Assembly (NCBI GenBank): GCA_014799805.1
Contig: JAAVHJ010000048.1
Span: 1-34,031, forward strand
Source: Ruminococcus sp.
GTDB taxonomy: Bacteria; Bacillota; Clostridia; Oscillospirales; Ruminococcaceae
Direction of reading: 5' to 3'
Length of the DNA: 34,031 nt
Shown here one piece after another: positions 26,561 to 34,026 of this stretch (its first letter is position 1; every line of letters begins with the position of its first letter). The notes below the pieces were generated by a model, which ran no database searches, had not been told where the DNA came from, and saw only the letters and a program-made list of their open reading frames with translations. The position numbers and the translations under genes were made by a program.

Positions 26561-26917
26561 ATGTTGCAAATTGAACAAGTTATTTCAGAAGCTTATAACT
26601 GGATTTTGAAAATTTCGGAACAATATCAGGATATCTTAAAAATAAATATTCAAAAATATGTTATCACAGCAGATAAAAAAATTTTAATGGTAGATTTTGA
26701 GAATCATAATTATATTGCCCAATTAATAATTAATAATGATATTGACATGAAGCCTTATAAATTTTGTGAATTCCGTATTTTAGACTTGAATCAAGATATT
26801 TATCAGGAAGATGCATATTGCTATTGGGATAACGTGAATAGCAATATAGAAGAAATTTTAGAGGGTTTAAACAATGGACTAAAGATATTGCTTTTAACAG
26901 AAATTTTTATAAATTGA
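26561..26917 (+). CDS. Uncharacterised small protein after hydF
   Basis: A 118-residue soluble protein that I do not recognise. It has no signal peptide, membrane helix or clear motif; it is acidic and alternates hydrophobic and charged residues, with a conserved-looking tail of YCYWDNVNSNIEEIL near residue 90. AAGGAG lies 9 bases before the ATG, and it is followed by a terminator, so it is a real gene cotranscribed with hydF. Its size and closing W-x-x-V-x-S segment are like many small cytoplasmic immunity or DUF proteins. No link to hydrogenase maturation is visible. Confidence 0.7.
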   Translation: MLQIEQVISEAYNWILKISEQYQDILKINIQKYVITADKKILMVDFENHNYIAQLIINNDIDMKPYKFCEFRILDLNQDIYQEDAYCYWDNVNSNIEEILEGLNNGLKILLLTEIFIN

Positions 26918-26949
26918 AGTCCAGTAACATGAATTTACTGGACTTTATT
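26917..26949. terminator. Terminator after hydF unit, possibly bidirectional
   Basis: AAGTCCAGTAA pairs with TTTACTGGACTT around a short loop, then TTATTTCT on the plus strand. It sits between convergent genes (26917 and 26973); on the minus strand the T-run is weaker. Confidence 0.8.
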
Positions 26950-26972
26950 TCTACTGGAGAAAAAGCATATTT

Positions 26973-27587
26973 TTATTTGAGTAACTCAATCGTTTTTGTT
27001 GCATAAGAAACAAGCGAAATATCATGTGTTACCATAATAATTGTTTTTCCCTGCTGATTAAATTTTTTTAAAATTTCCATTACTTGAATCGCATTATTTT
27101 TATCAAGAGAGCCTGTTGGTTCATCAGCAAAAATAATATCACATTTTTTGTAAAGCAAGCGTGCAAGTGCCACTCTTTGCTGTTCTCCACCAGAAAGCGT
27201 ATATACATATTGATTGATTTTATCAGCTAATCCGACCGCTTGTAAAGCATTTTCAATTGATATATGATTTCTGCTTTTTTTGCCGATAATATTCAAATTT
27301 TCTTTTACAGTTTTATTTTCTACCAGTCCATAATTCTGAAATAAAAAACCGACATTATCACGCAGATATTTCAACTGATTTTTTCGCTTTGTAATATCTA
27401 TGCCATTTACTAAAATTTCTCCACTGTCAATTTTTTCTAGTGAACCCATCATATTCATCAAAGTTGTCTTTCCACAACCGCTATTGCCTGTAATCATAAC
27501 AAATTCATTGTCGTTTATAATTAAATTATAATTTTCAAATAAAACATGTTGACCAAATTTTTTGCTTATATTTTTTAATTCTATCAT
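26973..27587 (-). CDS. ABC transporter ATPase, bacteriocin-export/lactococcin-972-associated type
   Basis: A 204-residue ATPase of the MacB/LolD size class. It has Walker A GNSGCGKTT (34-42), signature LSGGEQQR (131-138), Walker B IIFADEP (151-157) and an H-loop in MVTHD. It overlaps the permease gene by an ATGA start/stop. Together with a permease of about 650 residues, this matches the ATPase that accompanies lactococcin-972-like loci (TIGR03608 type), as I recall that family. The substrate is unknown. The operon's promoter carries the same phased repeats as the two-component operon. Confidence 0.9.
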   Translation of the reverse strand: MIELKNISKKFGQHVLFENYNLIINDNEFVMITGNSGCGKTTLMNMMGSLEKIDSGEILVNGIDITKRKNQLKYLRDNVGFLFQNYGLVENKTVKENLNIIGKKSRNHISIENALQAVGLADKINQYVYTLSGGEQQRVALARLLYKKCDIIFADEPTGSLDKNNAIQVMEILKKFNQQGKTIIMVTHDISLVSYATKTIELLK

Positions 27588-29542
27588 GAAAAACCTCCTT
27601 TTAATACAGCAAGTACTTTTTTATGTTCTGTTTGCAAAATAAAAAATAGAATTGCCAACAAATCTAATAACATAAGACTCACACCTAATATTAGAACAAA
27701 ATAAAAATTACTATGAATTAAATTGCAGACTACTAAAATTGAAATTGCATAAATCGCAATTAGAAATATAATTTGTTTTTTATATTTGCTAATCATTCCA
27801 GAACCAAAAGCACGTTTTAAGCAATATTCTTTTCTATGCAAGCGATAATCAAAAGCTATCATTTGATATGACATGATAATTTCTAAAAATAATAATACTA
27901 ATACAATAAATAGTAATATTAGTAATTCTTTTTTAGATGTTTCAATCATGTATAAAATATTATCTTTTAGACAATATGATAGATAATTCAGATTATTTTT
28001 TGAATGAATTTCAGTTTCAAATTCGTTATTTTTATGAATTGCCAAAGCTGGCATATCTAAACGCTTTTCATAATTAGTACTGGATTTTTCAGGTGGCATA
28101 TTATCCAGAATCACATATGGATTATCAGCAATACTTATTAAATTTTCAGGATTGGAGCTGAAACAACAAATTTTTATTGTATTATCATTATCATAATAAA
28201 TAATTTTTTCAGAATAATTTTCTGCTGTGTTATAATTTTTCAAAAATGTTCGCAGACTATCAATTCTATTATTAGAATTATTTTGATTTTTAGGTAAAAA
28301 ATAAATCAAATCGGAATTTTCTGTTTTATCAATATAATCTGAAAAAATAGAGAAAATATAATCTTTTGCATTGCCATTACAATAAATTTGTTCTATCTCA
28401 ATATTATTATCTGAAGCATAATGCCTGTCCAATATGGTAATATCACATGCTTGATAATATCGGCTATATAAATCATTTATGGCAATTCTATTTGCATAGC
28501 TTTGTGCAAGTGTATCATCTAGTGCAAGAATCTCTTCTGGAACTTTACTAAAATCTTGGTTTGAAATTCTAATAATATCATAATCAAGATATTTTTTCAT
28601 TTGTGAGTTTGCATTGTAAGAATCTATGAAAGATTTTGACGCATACGAAACAGAAACAACTACACCAAGCAACATACAAGTAATAATTAATTTAAAAATT
28701 TTGCTTAACATAACAATTTTTTCAAGTAATTTATTTTCATGGGAGATTAATTTTAAATTAAATTTCAGATAAGAAAAATATGGCATAACACAAGTTAAAA
28801 TAATTAAAATACTATATGAAATTATTTTTTTATTAATAATAATAAAAAATATTTTTTGCATGAAAAAAATTGAAATAAATGCAATTGGCACTATAAGAGC
28901 TAAATCAGCAAGAATAGATTTTAACATAATTAAAGCTGGTGAATGCCCATAGCAAATAGCAATCATTTTTTCTCTTTTCAGAATGCTAACTTGATAATAA
29001 TTAACAAATAATAAAAATAATGCAATTACTAACCATAAAATATTCACTGGTTTCACACAATCTTCTGGATAACTTGTAATATAAGAATTTAAGCTATATA
29101 AATTAGCATGTTGTTCTAATTCCTTAATAAATTTTGAAATGTTATTTTCATCGCCTTTTACCCTAAAATAAATAGTTTCGTCTATCTCATGCAAATCTGA
29201 TAATTTATTTTCATTTATTTGAATTGTTCCCAGAAAAATGCTTTTTAATTTTTTAGGGACAGCATATTGAAAACAGGTATTCAAAGGCTGGTTCTCAAAA
29301 ATATCATAAACTGTAATATTTTGTTCTGAAATTTTTTGTTTATTTGCATAGACAAGAACATTATTTTTTTCTGATAACTTTTCTAAAATCTCAACTATAT
29401 CATCTGTTATCGAATTATCAAAATGAAAACTCCAGTCATTCATTTGCAATTCACTTGTAAAATATTTTACTTGGAGTTCATTTGTTAATAATAAGGCAAT
29501 TGTCATACAAATTAAAAAAAATATATATTTCATAATTTTCAT
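27584..29542 (-). CDS. Bacteriocin-associated integral membrane protein, ABC permease-like
   Basis: A 652-residue membrane protein. One helix (5-20) is followed by an external domain of about 140 residues, then helices near 166-184, 205-228, 231-258 and 282-302, a second external domain of about 235 residues (305-540), and three final helices (540-562, 591-609, 614-637). Length and layout match the bact_immun_7tm/DUF1430 family (about 650 residues, about seven helices) found with lactococcin-972-like bacteriocins and possibly acting in immunity or export. It is paired with the ATPase downstream. GGTGGTGAT lies before the ATG at 29542. The function is inferred from family context. Confidence 0.82.
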   Translation of the reverse strand: MKIMKYIFFLICMTIALLLTNELQVKYFTSELQMNDWSFHFDNSITDDIVEILEKLSEKNNVLVYANKQKISEQNITVYDIFENQPLNTCFQYAVPKKLKSIFLGTIQINENKLSDLHEIDETIYFRVKGDENNISKFIKELEQHANLYSLNSYITSYPEDCVKPVNILWLVIALFLLFVNYYQVSILKREKMIAICYGHSPALIMLKSILADLALIVPIAFISIFFMQKIFFIIINKKIISYSILIILTCVMPYFSYLKFNLKLISHENKLLEKIVMLSKIFKLIITCMLLGVVVSVSYASKSFIDSYNANSQMKKYLDYDIIRISNQDFSKVPEEILALDDTLAQSYANRIAINDLYSRYYQACDITILDRHYASDNNIEIEQIYCNGNAKDYIFSIFSDYIDKTENSDLIYFLPKNQNNSNNRIDSLRTFLKNYNTAENYSEKIIYYDNDNTIKICCFSSNPENLISIADNPYVILDNMPPEKSSTNYEKRLDMPALAIHKNNEFETEIHSKNNLNYLSYCLKDNILYMIETSKKELLILLFIVLVLLFLEIIMSYQMIAFDYRLHRKEYCLKRAFGSGMISKYKKQIIFLIAIYAISILVVCNLIHSNFYFVLILGVSLMLLDLLAILFFILQTEHKKVLAVLKGGFS

Positions 29543-29560
29543 AGCATATCACCACCAATA

Positions 29561-30088
29561 TTAATCAGATAAAAAATATTCATTAGCTACTTTCATTACT
29601 TCATTCAGTAAATCTTTTACTTCTGAATTATTTAATATTTCCTCTGGACTCATTCTATAATTTTTGATAATTTCTTGATTTTCATTTATATCAAAAGTAT
29701 ACCACTCTGTACCATTTTCTGTATTGTCTTGAATTTGAATTTGAAAATCCATTTCTTTAAATAAATGCGGTTTAATTGTAAGTGTTACATCATAATTTTT
29801 GACATAACCTGAATTTTCAGTATTGAAATATAATGCATTAGAAATACAATAATTTCCAGTAAATTTTAAATATTTTGGAAAAAATATTCCTACATTGCAA
29901 TCATCAATAGATTTTCTTTCTGGTTTCAAATCATATATATTAAAATTTATTTTCTCACAGTTTGGATTATTTTTCACCACCTTTACAAAGTAATTGTATC
30001 TGTAAGTAACCCAGATTAAATTTAAAGCTAAGAAAATCACAGCTACAAAAGATAAAATAATACTTAATCTACTTTTTTTCTTTTTCAT
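29561..30088 (-). CDS. Membrane-anchored protein of unknown function, first gene of ABC operon
   Basis: A 175-residue protein with a basic start (KKKKSR), one hydrophobic helix (about 9-27) and an external domain of about 145 residues that I do not recognise. It holds repeated Tyr/Phe-rich segments such as YLKFTGNYCISNAL. The ATG at 30088 is chosen because AAAGGAAG lies just before it; the longer in-frame start at 30106 places that site inside the gene. It begins the operon with the bacteriocin-type permease, where a lactococcin-972-like precursor would usually sit, but it lacks that family's small size and Trp-rich tail. It could be an accessory lipoprotein-like binding protein or a diverged effector. 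Confidence 0.75.
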   Translation of the reverse strand: MKKKKSRLSIILSFVAVIFLALNLIWVTYRYNYFVKVVKNNPNCEKINFNIYDLKPERKSIDDCNVGIFFPKYLKFTGNYCISNALYFNTENSGYVKNYDVTLTIKPHLFKEMDFQIQIQDNTENGTEWYTFDINENQEIIKNYRMSPEEILNNSEVKDLLNEVMKVANEYFLSD

Positions 30089-30133
30089 GATATATCTTCC
30101 TTTCATATTTTAGTATTTTTAGTTTGTAATATT

Positions 30134-30202
30134 ATCATAGCATATTATTTCTAATTTGTAAATTAAGAACAGATTAAGCTATTTTTAAGAATTGTTTAAG
30201 AT
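30134..30202 (-). promoter_or_regulatory. Promoter and four phased TTAAG repeats of the bacteriocin-type ABC operon
   Basis: Minus strand: -35 TTTACA (30157-30162), 17-base spacer, -10 TATGAT (30134-30139). Reading the plus strand, (A/T)TTAAG(A/C) occurs at 30162, 30173, 30184 and 30195, exactly 11 bases apart, running upstream from the -35 box. The last two lie within TTTAAGAATTGTTTAAGAT, identical to 7560-7578. This suits activation by an OmpR-family regulator, most likely the one at 6762-7469. Confidence 0.7.
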
Positions 30203-30221
30203 TATTATGTAAAAAAATTAT

Positions 30222-30262
30222 AAAACAAAAAAGCCCTGAAACGGATTTCAGAGCTTTTTTAT
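30222..30262 (-). terminator. Intrinsic terminator of nadA-mnmA
   Basis: On the minus strand AAAAAAGCTCTGAAA pairs with TTTCAGGGCTTTTTT around CCG, with one mismatch, directly after the mnmA stop at 30263. Confidence 0.88.
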
Positions 30263-31342
30263 TTATAAACTGCAAATTGTTCCGCCACCAACAACAATAT
30301 CATCTTGATATAAGACAACAGCTTGTCCTTTGGTAATTGCCCTTTGTGGACTGTCAAATTTCACATGTAAAAAACCGTTTTCATCTTGCCATGCAGTCGC
30401 TGGCTGTTCAGGGTGTCTATATCTGATTTTTGCACAGACATGAATTGGCTTTTCTAAACTCGCAACAGAAATTAAATTTACATCATCAGCAATTAGCGAA
30501 TCAGAAAATAATTCCTGATTTTGTCCAAGTACAACCTGATTGGTATCTGTTTTAATTTCGCAAACATATAAAGGCGTTTTTGCAGAAATGCCTAATCCTT
30601 TGCGTTGTCCAATCGTATAATGCACAATGCCTTTATGCTGTCCTAAAATATTGCCTTGTGTGTCAATAAAATCACCTGTTGTAAATTGCTTCCCTGTGAA
30701 TCGTTCTAAAAATTTCGCATAATCACCATCTGGCACAAAACAAATATCTTGACTATCTTTTTTATGTGCATTTACGAAATTATTTTGTTCTGCAATTTGT
30801 CTGATTTCTGATTTGTGATAATCTCCCAACGGAAACCGAACATGCTGTAATTGTTCTTGTGTGAGTGCATATAATACATAGCTTTGGTCTTTGGATTCAT
30901 CAAGACCTTTTTTTAGTAAATATCTTCCAGATTTCGTGTCAAATTCCGTTCTGGCATAATGTCCTGTGACAACATAATCAAATTGCATTTGATGCATTCT
31001 TTGTATCATGGCATCAAATTTCAGAAATCTATTACAGTCAATACAAGGATTTGGTGTTGCACCTTTTTCATAGCAATTTGCAAAACGATTCATAACAGTT
31101 TCTTTAAATTGTTCTGAAAAATTAAACACATAATGCAACATATTTAATTTACTGGAAACTAATTTTGCGTCCATGACATCACTGAGAGAACAACAAGATT
31201 TTTCTTTTGCAATGCCTGCATCTTCATTATGAAATAACTGCATCGTTGCACCGACACATTCGTAGCCAGCTTTTAGCATAAGCAATGCCGCAACAGAACT
31301 ATCTACACCACCACTCATGGCAATGATTGCTTTTTCTTTCAT
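30263..31342 (-). CDS. mnmA: tRNA-specific 2-thiouridylase MnmA
   Basis: Adds sulfur to uridine 34 of Lys, Glu and Gln tRNAs. The 359 residues have the PP-loop SGGVDSSV (10-17), the catalytic cysteines Cys100 (PNPCIDC) and Cys201 (QDICFVPD), and GHYAR at 127-131, all as expected. The ribosome site GGAGG is encoded by the last codons of nadA, and the gene starts 9 bases after the nadA stop, so the two are one unit. It is the only gene here related to tRNA modification. Confidence 0.97.
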   Translation of the reverse strand: MKEKAIIAMSGGVDSSVAALLMLKAGYECVGATMQLFHNEDAGIAKEKSCCSLSDVMDAKLVSSKLNMLHYVFNFSEQFKETVMNRFANCYEKGATPNPCIDCNRFLKFDAMIQRMHQMQFDYVVTGHYARTEFDTKSGRYLLKKGLDESKDQSYVLYALTQEQLQHVRFPLGDYHKSEIRQIAEQNNFVNAHKKDSQDICFVPDGDYAKFLERFTGKQFTTGDFIDTQGNILGQHKGIVHYTIGQRKGLGISAKTPLYVCEIKTDTNQVVLGQNQELFSDSLIADDVNLISVASLEKPIHVCAKIRYRHPEQPATAWQDENGFLHVKFDSPQRAITKGQAVVLYQDDIVVGGGTICSL

Positions 31343-31351
31343 GAATTAAAT

Positions 31352-32269
31352 TTAACCTCCTAACGCAATCATTTTGTCAATACAACGTCTTGCGTCCTGA
31401 ATTGTCTGCTTGTCTAATATAATTTCTTCCCCAAATTCACCTGTTAAATTCCTGTAAACATCTACTAAAGTTGTAGATTTCATATTAGGACAGATTAAAT
31501 CTTTTGTCAATGGATAAAATAATTTATCAGGACAGTCATATTGCAAATGCTCCGCAATACTGATTTCCGTGCCGATAATAAATTCTTTTGCATTAGAATT
31601 TTTTGCATAGTCCATAATAGCCGAAGTTGAGCCAACAAAATCAGCTTGTTCTACAACGCTTGGCATACATTCTGGGTGTACTAAAACAAGTGCTTGTGGA
31701 TGTAATGCTTTCATATTCTGGACAGCAGAGGGTTTTACACTAGCATGAATGGGGCAACCCCCCTGTAATAATTTCACTGTTTTTTCAGGTACTTGCTTTG
31801 CCACATATGCACCTAAATTGCAATCAGGAATAAATAAGATTTTATCATTTTCAATGGCTTTTGCGATTTTCACAGCAGAAGAAGAAGTCACACAGACATC
31901 TGCAATTGTTTTTAATTCTGCTGTCGTATTGACATAAGCCATGATACTATAATCTGGATATGATTTTTTTACCTGTAAAATCATATCTTTGTCCATTTGT
32001 TCCGCCATGGGACAGCCTGCCAAAGGATTTGATAATAAAACTTTTTTTTCTGGAGACAAAATTTTAACTGTTTCTGCCATGAATCGCACGCCACACATTA
32101 AAACTGTTTGATTTTCAACTTGAGAGGCTTTTACGCTTAATTGATAAGAATCACCCACAAAATCCGCAATTTCACTAATTTCACGGGCAACATAGCTATG
32201 TGCTAATATGCATATATCTTGTTCTTGTTTTAAACGTAATACTTCTTGTTGCATTTCAGATACTTTCAT
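31352..32269 (-). CDS. nadA: Quinolinate synthase
   Basis: Makes quinolinate from iminoaspartate and dihydroxyacetone phosphate in NAD synthesis, using a [4Fe-4S] cluster. The 305 residues carry the three likely cluster cysteines: Cys59 in MCGVRFMAET, Cys172 in GGCPIHA and Cys260 in ICPNMKSTT. HSYV at 24-27 and NPLAGCPMA match the family too. nadB and nadC, often adjacent in other genomes, are not here, so aspartate oxidation must be encoded elsewhere. The short form without a long N-terminal extension is common in Firmicutes. The ribosome site AAAGGCGGT precedes the ATG. Confidence 0.96.
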   Translation of the reverse strand: MKVSEMQQEVLRLKQEQDICILAHSYVAREISEIADFVGDSYQLSVKASQVENQTVLMCGVRFMAETVKILSPEKKVLLSNPLAGCPMAEQMDKDMILQVKKSYPDYSIMAYVNTTAELKTIADVCVTSSSAVKIAKAIENDKILFIPDCNLGAYVAKQVPEKTVKLLQGGCPIHASVKPSAVQNMKALHPQALVLVHPECMPSVVEQADFVGSTSAIMDYAKNSNAKEFIIGTEISIAEHLQYDCPDKLFYPLTKDLICPNMKSTTLVDVYRNLTGEFGEEIILDKQTIQDARRCIDKMIALGG

Positions 32270-32319
32270 TTGAATAACCGCCTTTATTTTAATAATATAG
32301 ATAGAAATACTATATATTT

Positions 32320-32348
32320 ATTTTACTACATTACACGGCATATGTCAA
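32320..32348 (-). promoter_or_regulatory. Promoter of nadA-mnmA
   Basis: TTGACA (32343-32348), 17-base spacer, TAAAAT (32320-32325), about 50 bases upstream of the nadA ATG. The AT-rich stretch just downstream (ATATATAGT) could hold a repressor site, but none is recognisable. Confidence 0.85.
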
Positions 32349-32367
32349 GGAAAAAATAATTATTTTA

Positions 32368-32871
32368 TTAATTCTTAGCGTAACACATGCGTAAACATTC
32401 GCTGTCATCATCATAAATAATGACAAAACTATAATCTTTCAGGAAAATATAAAACTCTTGTATTTCTCTTGGAAATTCTGTTAATATTTCTAAAATGCCG
32501 TCAATTGTGCCCTCATAGAGCCAACCATAAGCTGTTAAAAAATAATAATATTTATTTTTATCAGGCAGCAAGTTTTTAATAGATTTTATAGCATGTTCCC
32601 ATTTATTATCCGTATCAAATGGACATGCAACAAGTTTGGAATACTGCAAATTTTTACGAAAACTTGTCCATAAATAATAAATTTCTATCTGTTCAGGTGC
32701 TGGCTGATATTTAGGATACTCACAGAACGTATAATAAAATTTTCTAATAATTTTTGCATAGTTAAGTTTATCAGCCTCATGAAAATAATTTCTATTAATA
32801 TTTTTTAATTTTATTGTCTGCTCTATTTCATTACGGAGCTGATAGCGAAAATTTTTAGTTTCATGATTCAT
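32368..32871 (-). CDS. Uncharacterised protein behind structured leader
   Basis: A 167-residue soluble protein that I do not recognise. It is rich in Tyr, Phe, Lys and Glu, with an EQIEIYYLWTSF segment near residue 62, a WLYEGTIDGIL stretch near residue 122 and a closing SFVIIYDDD. It has no signal peptide or membrane helix. GGAGGA lies before the ATG at 32871. The T-run of an intrinsic terminator ends directly before this ribosome site, so expression probably depends on readthrough from the upstream leader. Size and composition resemble small immunity-type proteins, but this is only an impression. There is no other promoter close by. Confidence 0.75.
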   Translation of the reverse strand: MNHETKNFRYQLRNEIEQTIKLKNINRNYFHEADKLNYAKIIRKFYYTFCEYPKYQPAPEQIEIYYLWTSFRKNLQYSKLVACPFDTDNKWEHAIKSIKNLLPDKNKYYYFLTAYGWLYEGTIDGILEILTEFPREIQEFYIFLKDYSFVIIYDDDSECLRMCYAKN

Positions 32872-32887
32872 AAAAAATCCTCCAAAA

Positions 32888-32926
32888 AATAAACTCCCAG
32901 TTTTTTCACGAACATGCTGGGAGCTA
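32888..32926 (-). terminator. Intrinsic terminator directly before the gene at 32871
   Basis: On the minus strand CTCCCAG pairs with CTGGGAG around a 16-base region, then TTTATTTTTT. The GGAGGA ribosome site of the next gene follows at once, giving a transcription-attenuation layout. Confidence 0.75.
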
Positions 32927-32997
32927 TTTGTTATTCAATTGTGTTGTTTCGTTTAGAGACTTGTTAATTTGTGCATTGGTAACACACGCCTTTCATA

Positions 32998-33048
32998 CTA
33001 AGGTTTTTTCAAAATTTCTTTCATAGCAATTTTTGCAATTTTCATCAT
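32998..33048 (-). CDS. Possible 16-codon cationic peptide ORF
   Basis: Reads MMKIAKIAMKEILKKP before TAG, an amphipathic, lysine-rich pattern like small membrane-active peptides. The upstream site (ACGTGGTGC) is weak. So short an ORF in AT-rich DNA could arise by chance; the composition is the only reason to list it. Confidence 0.2.
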   Translation of the reverse strand: MMKIAKIAMKEILKKP

Positions 33049-33098
33049 GCACCACGTCTTTCAGAAAGAATTATGTTTAAGAAATTAAATTAAAATTC

Positions 33099-33218
33099 TC
33101 ATGGGAGCTTACCTCCAAATTCAACAAAATGGAATGCTTGATTTATAGAAAGTTTCTTTGCCATGATGTAAGCCTTAGCAGATGGTTCTAAATATGCTGG
33201 CTTGAAACGTAATTGCAT
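33099..33218 (-). CDS. Possible 39-codon ORF
   Basis: ATG at 33218 opens a frame of 39 codons, including a second in-frame ATG (MAKKLSINQAF), ending at TGA 33099. It is basic (starts MQLRFKPAY) but has no convincing ribosome site, and its start is buried in a hairpin. It may be chance. Confidence 0.25.
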   Translation of the reverse strand: MQLRFKPAYLEPSAKAYIMAKKLSINQAFHFVEFGGKLP

Positions 33219-33227
33219 AGTTAGAAC
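33185..33227 (-). other. 13-bp hairpin in the leader
   Basis: GTTCTAACTATGC pairs with GCATATTTAGAAC with one mismatch around a 17-base loop. It contains the ATG of a 39-codon ORF in its stem, so it could either regulate that ORF or simply be an RNA structural element. Confidence 0.6.
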
Positions 33228-33262
33228 AAGACGAAATTCCGACAATACCGTAGAATTATCAT

Positions 33263-33289
33263 ATTATAACACTTAGGGAACGTTGTCAA
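33263..33289 (-). promoter_or_regulatory. Second promoter candidate inside the leader region
   Basis: TTGACA (33284-33289) and TATAAT (33263-33268) with a spacing of only 15, or TAATAT at spacing 17. Both boxes are excellent but the best spacing is short, so its strength is uncertain. Confidence 0.5.
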
Positions 33290-33318
33290 ATAAAACTTAA
33301 CAATCAGTTGAAACCCTG

Positions 33319-33372
33319 CTACTTAACTACGGTTGACGAAACCGCCGTCTGCTGTGAATCCAAATTTTCCAT
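33319..33372 (-). CDS. Possible 17-codon leader ORF
   Basis: ATG at 33372 lies 8 bases after GAGGAGG (33381-33387), the best ribosome site in the region, and reads MENLDSQQTAVSSTVVK before TAG. It is acidic to neutral with no obvious run of one amino acid. The start lies inside a hairpin, as in leader-peptide regulation. No homologue is known to me. Confidence 0.35.
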   Translation of the reverse strand: MENLDSQQTAVSSTVVK

Positions 33373-33456
33373 TGGTTTCGCCTCCTCAGACTTGTTTCCT
33401 ATTGGGAAACATTACGGTTATTTGATTCGGTGATTGCAATCCTTAATCATGTATTT

Positions 33457-33485
33457 ATTATAGCACATGATTTAGTAAAAGTCAA
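33457..33485 (-). promoter_or_regulatory. Strong promoter of the leader region
   Basis: TTGACT (33480-33485), 17-base spacer, TATAAT (33457-33462) with extended TGC immediately upstream. It lies about 80 bases beyond the stop at 33565 and points into the non-coding region. Confidence 0.88.
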
Positions 33486-33564
33486 TAGTTTTTTTAAAAA
33501 TTTTTGAAAAAAATTTATATTTGTTCAACTAACTAAATTCTAATCTTATTACTTGTGCAGATTG

Positions 33565-34026
33565 CTAATTTGTATTATTTTCTTCATCAGTATTTTTATA
33601 AATTTTGAATGTATTTTCTGTATCTATATCAGAATAAGTATATTCATACTCTCCATTTTCTTTTTTAGATTTACTAACTACTATTCTTTGTTTCATAGGC
33701 ATACCAGTTTCATATGCTTCTTCCTGAGCTTTTATATTTTGATACATTTCTTCTAAATATGTATAATATTCATCAGAAGTCATTTGGCTTAATTCTATAT
33801 AATATCCAAAATCAGCTTCAAAAGATTCATCTAAATTCCATTCTATATTATATTCTTCTACAAAATCATTGAAAATAGTCCTGCATTCGTCAGCAGTTAC
33901 TTTGCTATTTTTTTCTTTTTGTCCTTGAATAGCATCATATGTCGATGTACCAAATACGCCTGCTGTTACGCCAAAAATAAAAAAACAGATACATGAAAAA
34001 ATGAGCTTAAAATTTTTGTGTTCCAT
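33565..34026 (-). CDS. Membrane-anchored or secreted protein of unknown function
   Basis: A 153-residue protein that I do not recognise. Residues 7-30 form a signal or anchor helix with no lipobox, followed by an acidic external domain of about 120 residues rich in Glu, Asp and Tyr, with MTSDEYYTYLEEMYQ near residue 80. The ATG at 34026 lies 5 bases from the window edge, so its ribosome site and promoter are not seen, and an earlier start cannot be excluded. No terminator is visible between its stop and the promoter at 33485, so its transcript may run into the leader region. Confidence 0.65.
   Translation of the reverse strand: MEHKNFKLIFSCICFFIFGVTAGVFGTSTYDAIQGQKEKNSKVTADECRTIFNDFVEEYNIEWNLDESFEADFGYYIELSQMTSDEYYTYLEEMYQNIKAQEEAYETGMPMKQRIVVSKSKKENGEYEYTYSDIDTENTFKIYKNTDEENNTN

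Larger units (their letters stand above)
32888..33451 (-). promoter_or_regulatory. Long non-coding leader or independent RNA with attenuator layout
   Basis: About 560 bases without an annotated gene, read on the minus strand. In order: a promoter (33457-33485); hairpin TGTTTCC / GGAAACA (about 33393-33411); a GAGGAGG site and 17-codon ORF within a hairpin pairing GGCGAAACC with GGTTTCGTC; hairpin CGGTT / AACCG; a second promoter candidate (33263-33289); a 13-bp hairpin (33185-33227); hairpin GGAG / CTCC near 33103-33115; further short ORFs; and an intrinsic terminator before the gene at 32871. No known riboswitch class was recognised by eye. It could be a leader, one or two small RNAs, or both. 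Confidence 0.5.

Noticed and set aside
29561-30088. Lactococcin-972-like bacteriocin precursor
   Set aside because: Too long, with a basic anchor helix rather than a cleavable signal and no Trp-rich C-terminal region; kept as unknown.
32970-33010. tRNA-like segment on the plus strand (GCATTGGTAAC, then CCTT-loop-AAGG)
   Set aside because: The anticodon loop lacks the invariant T at position 33, there is no T-arm and no acceptor pairing. It is more likely a small hairpin with a T-run.
33185-33227. Inverted repeat as the end of an insertion element
   Set aside because: There is no transposase, no second copy and no target duplication; it is better explained as an RNA hairpin.
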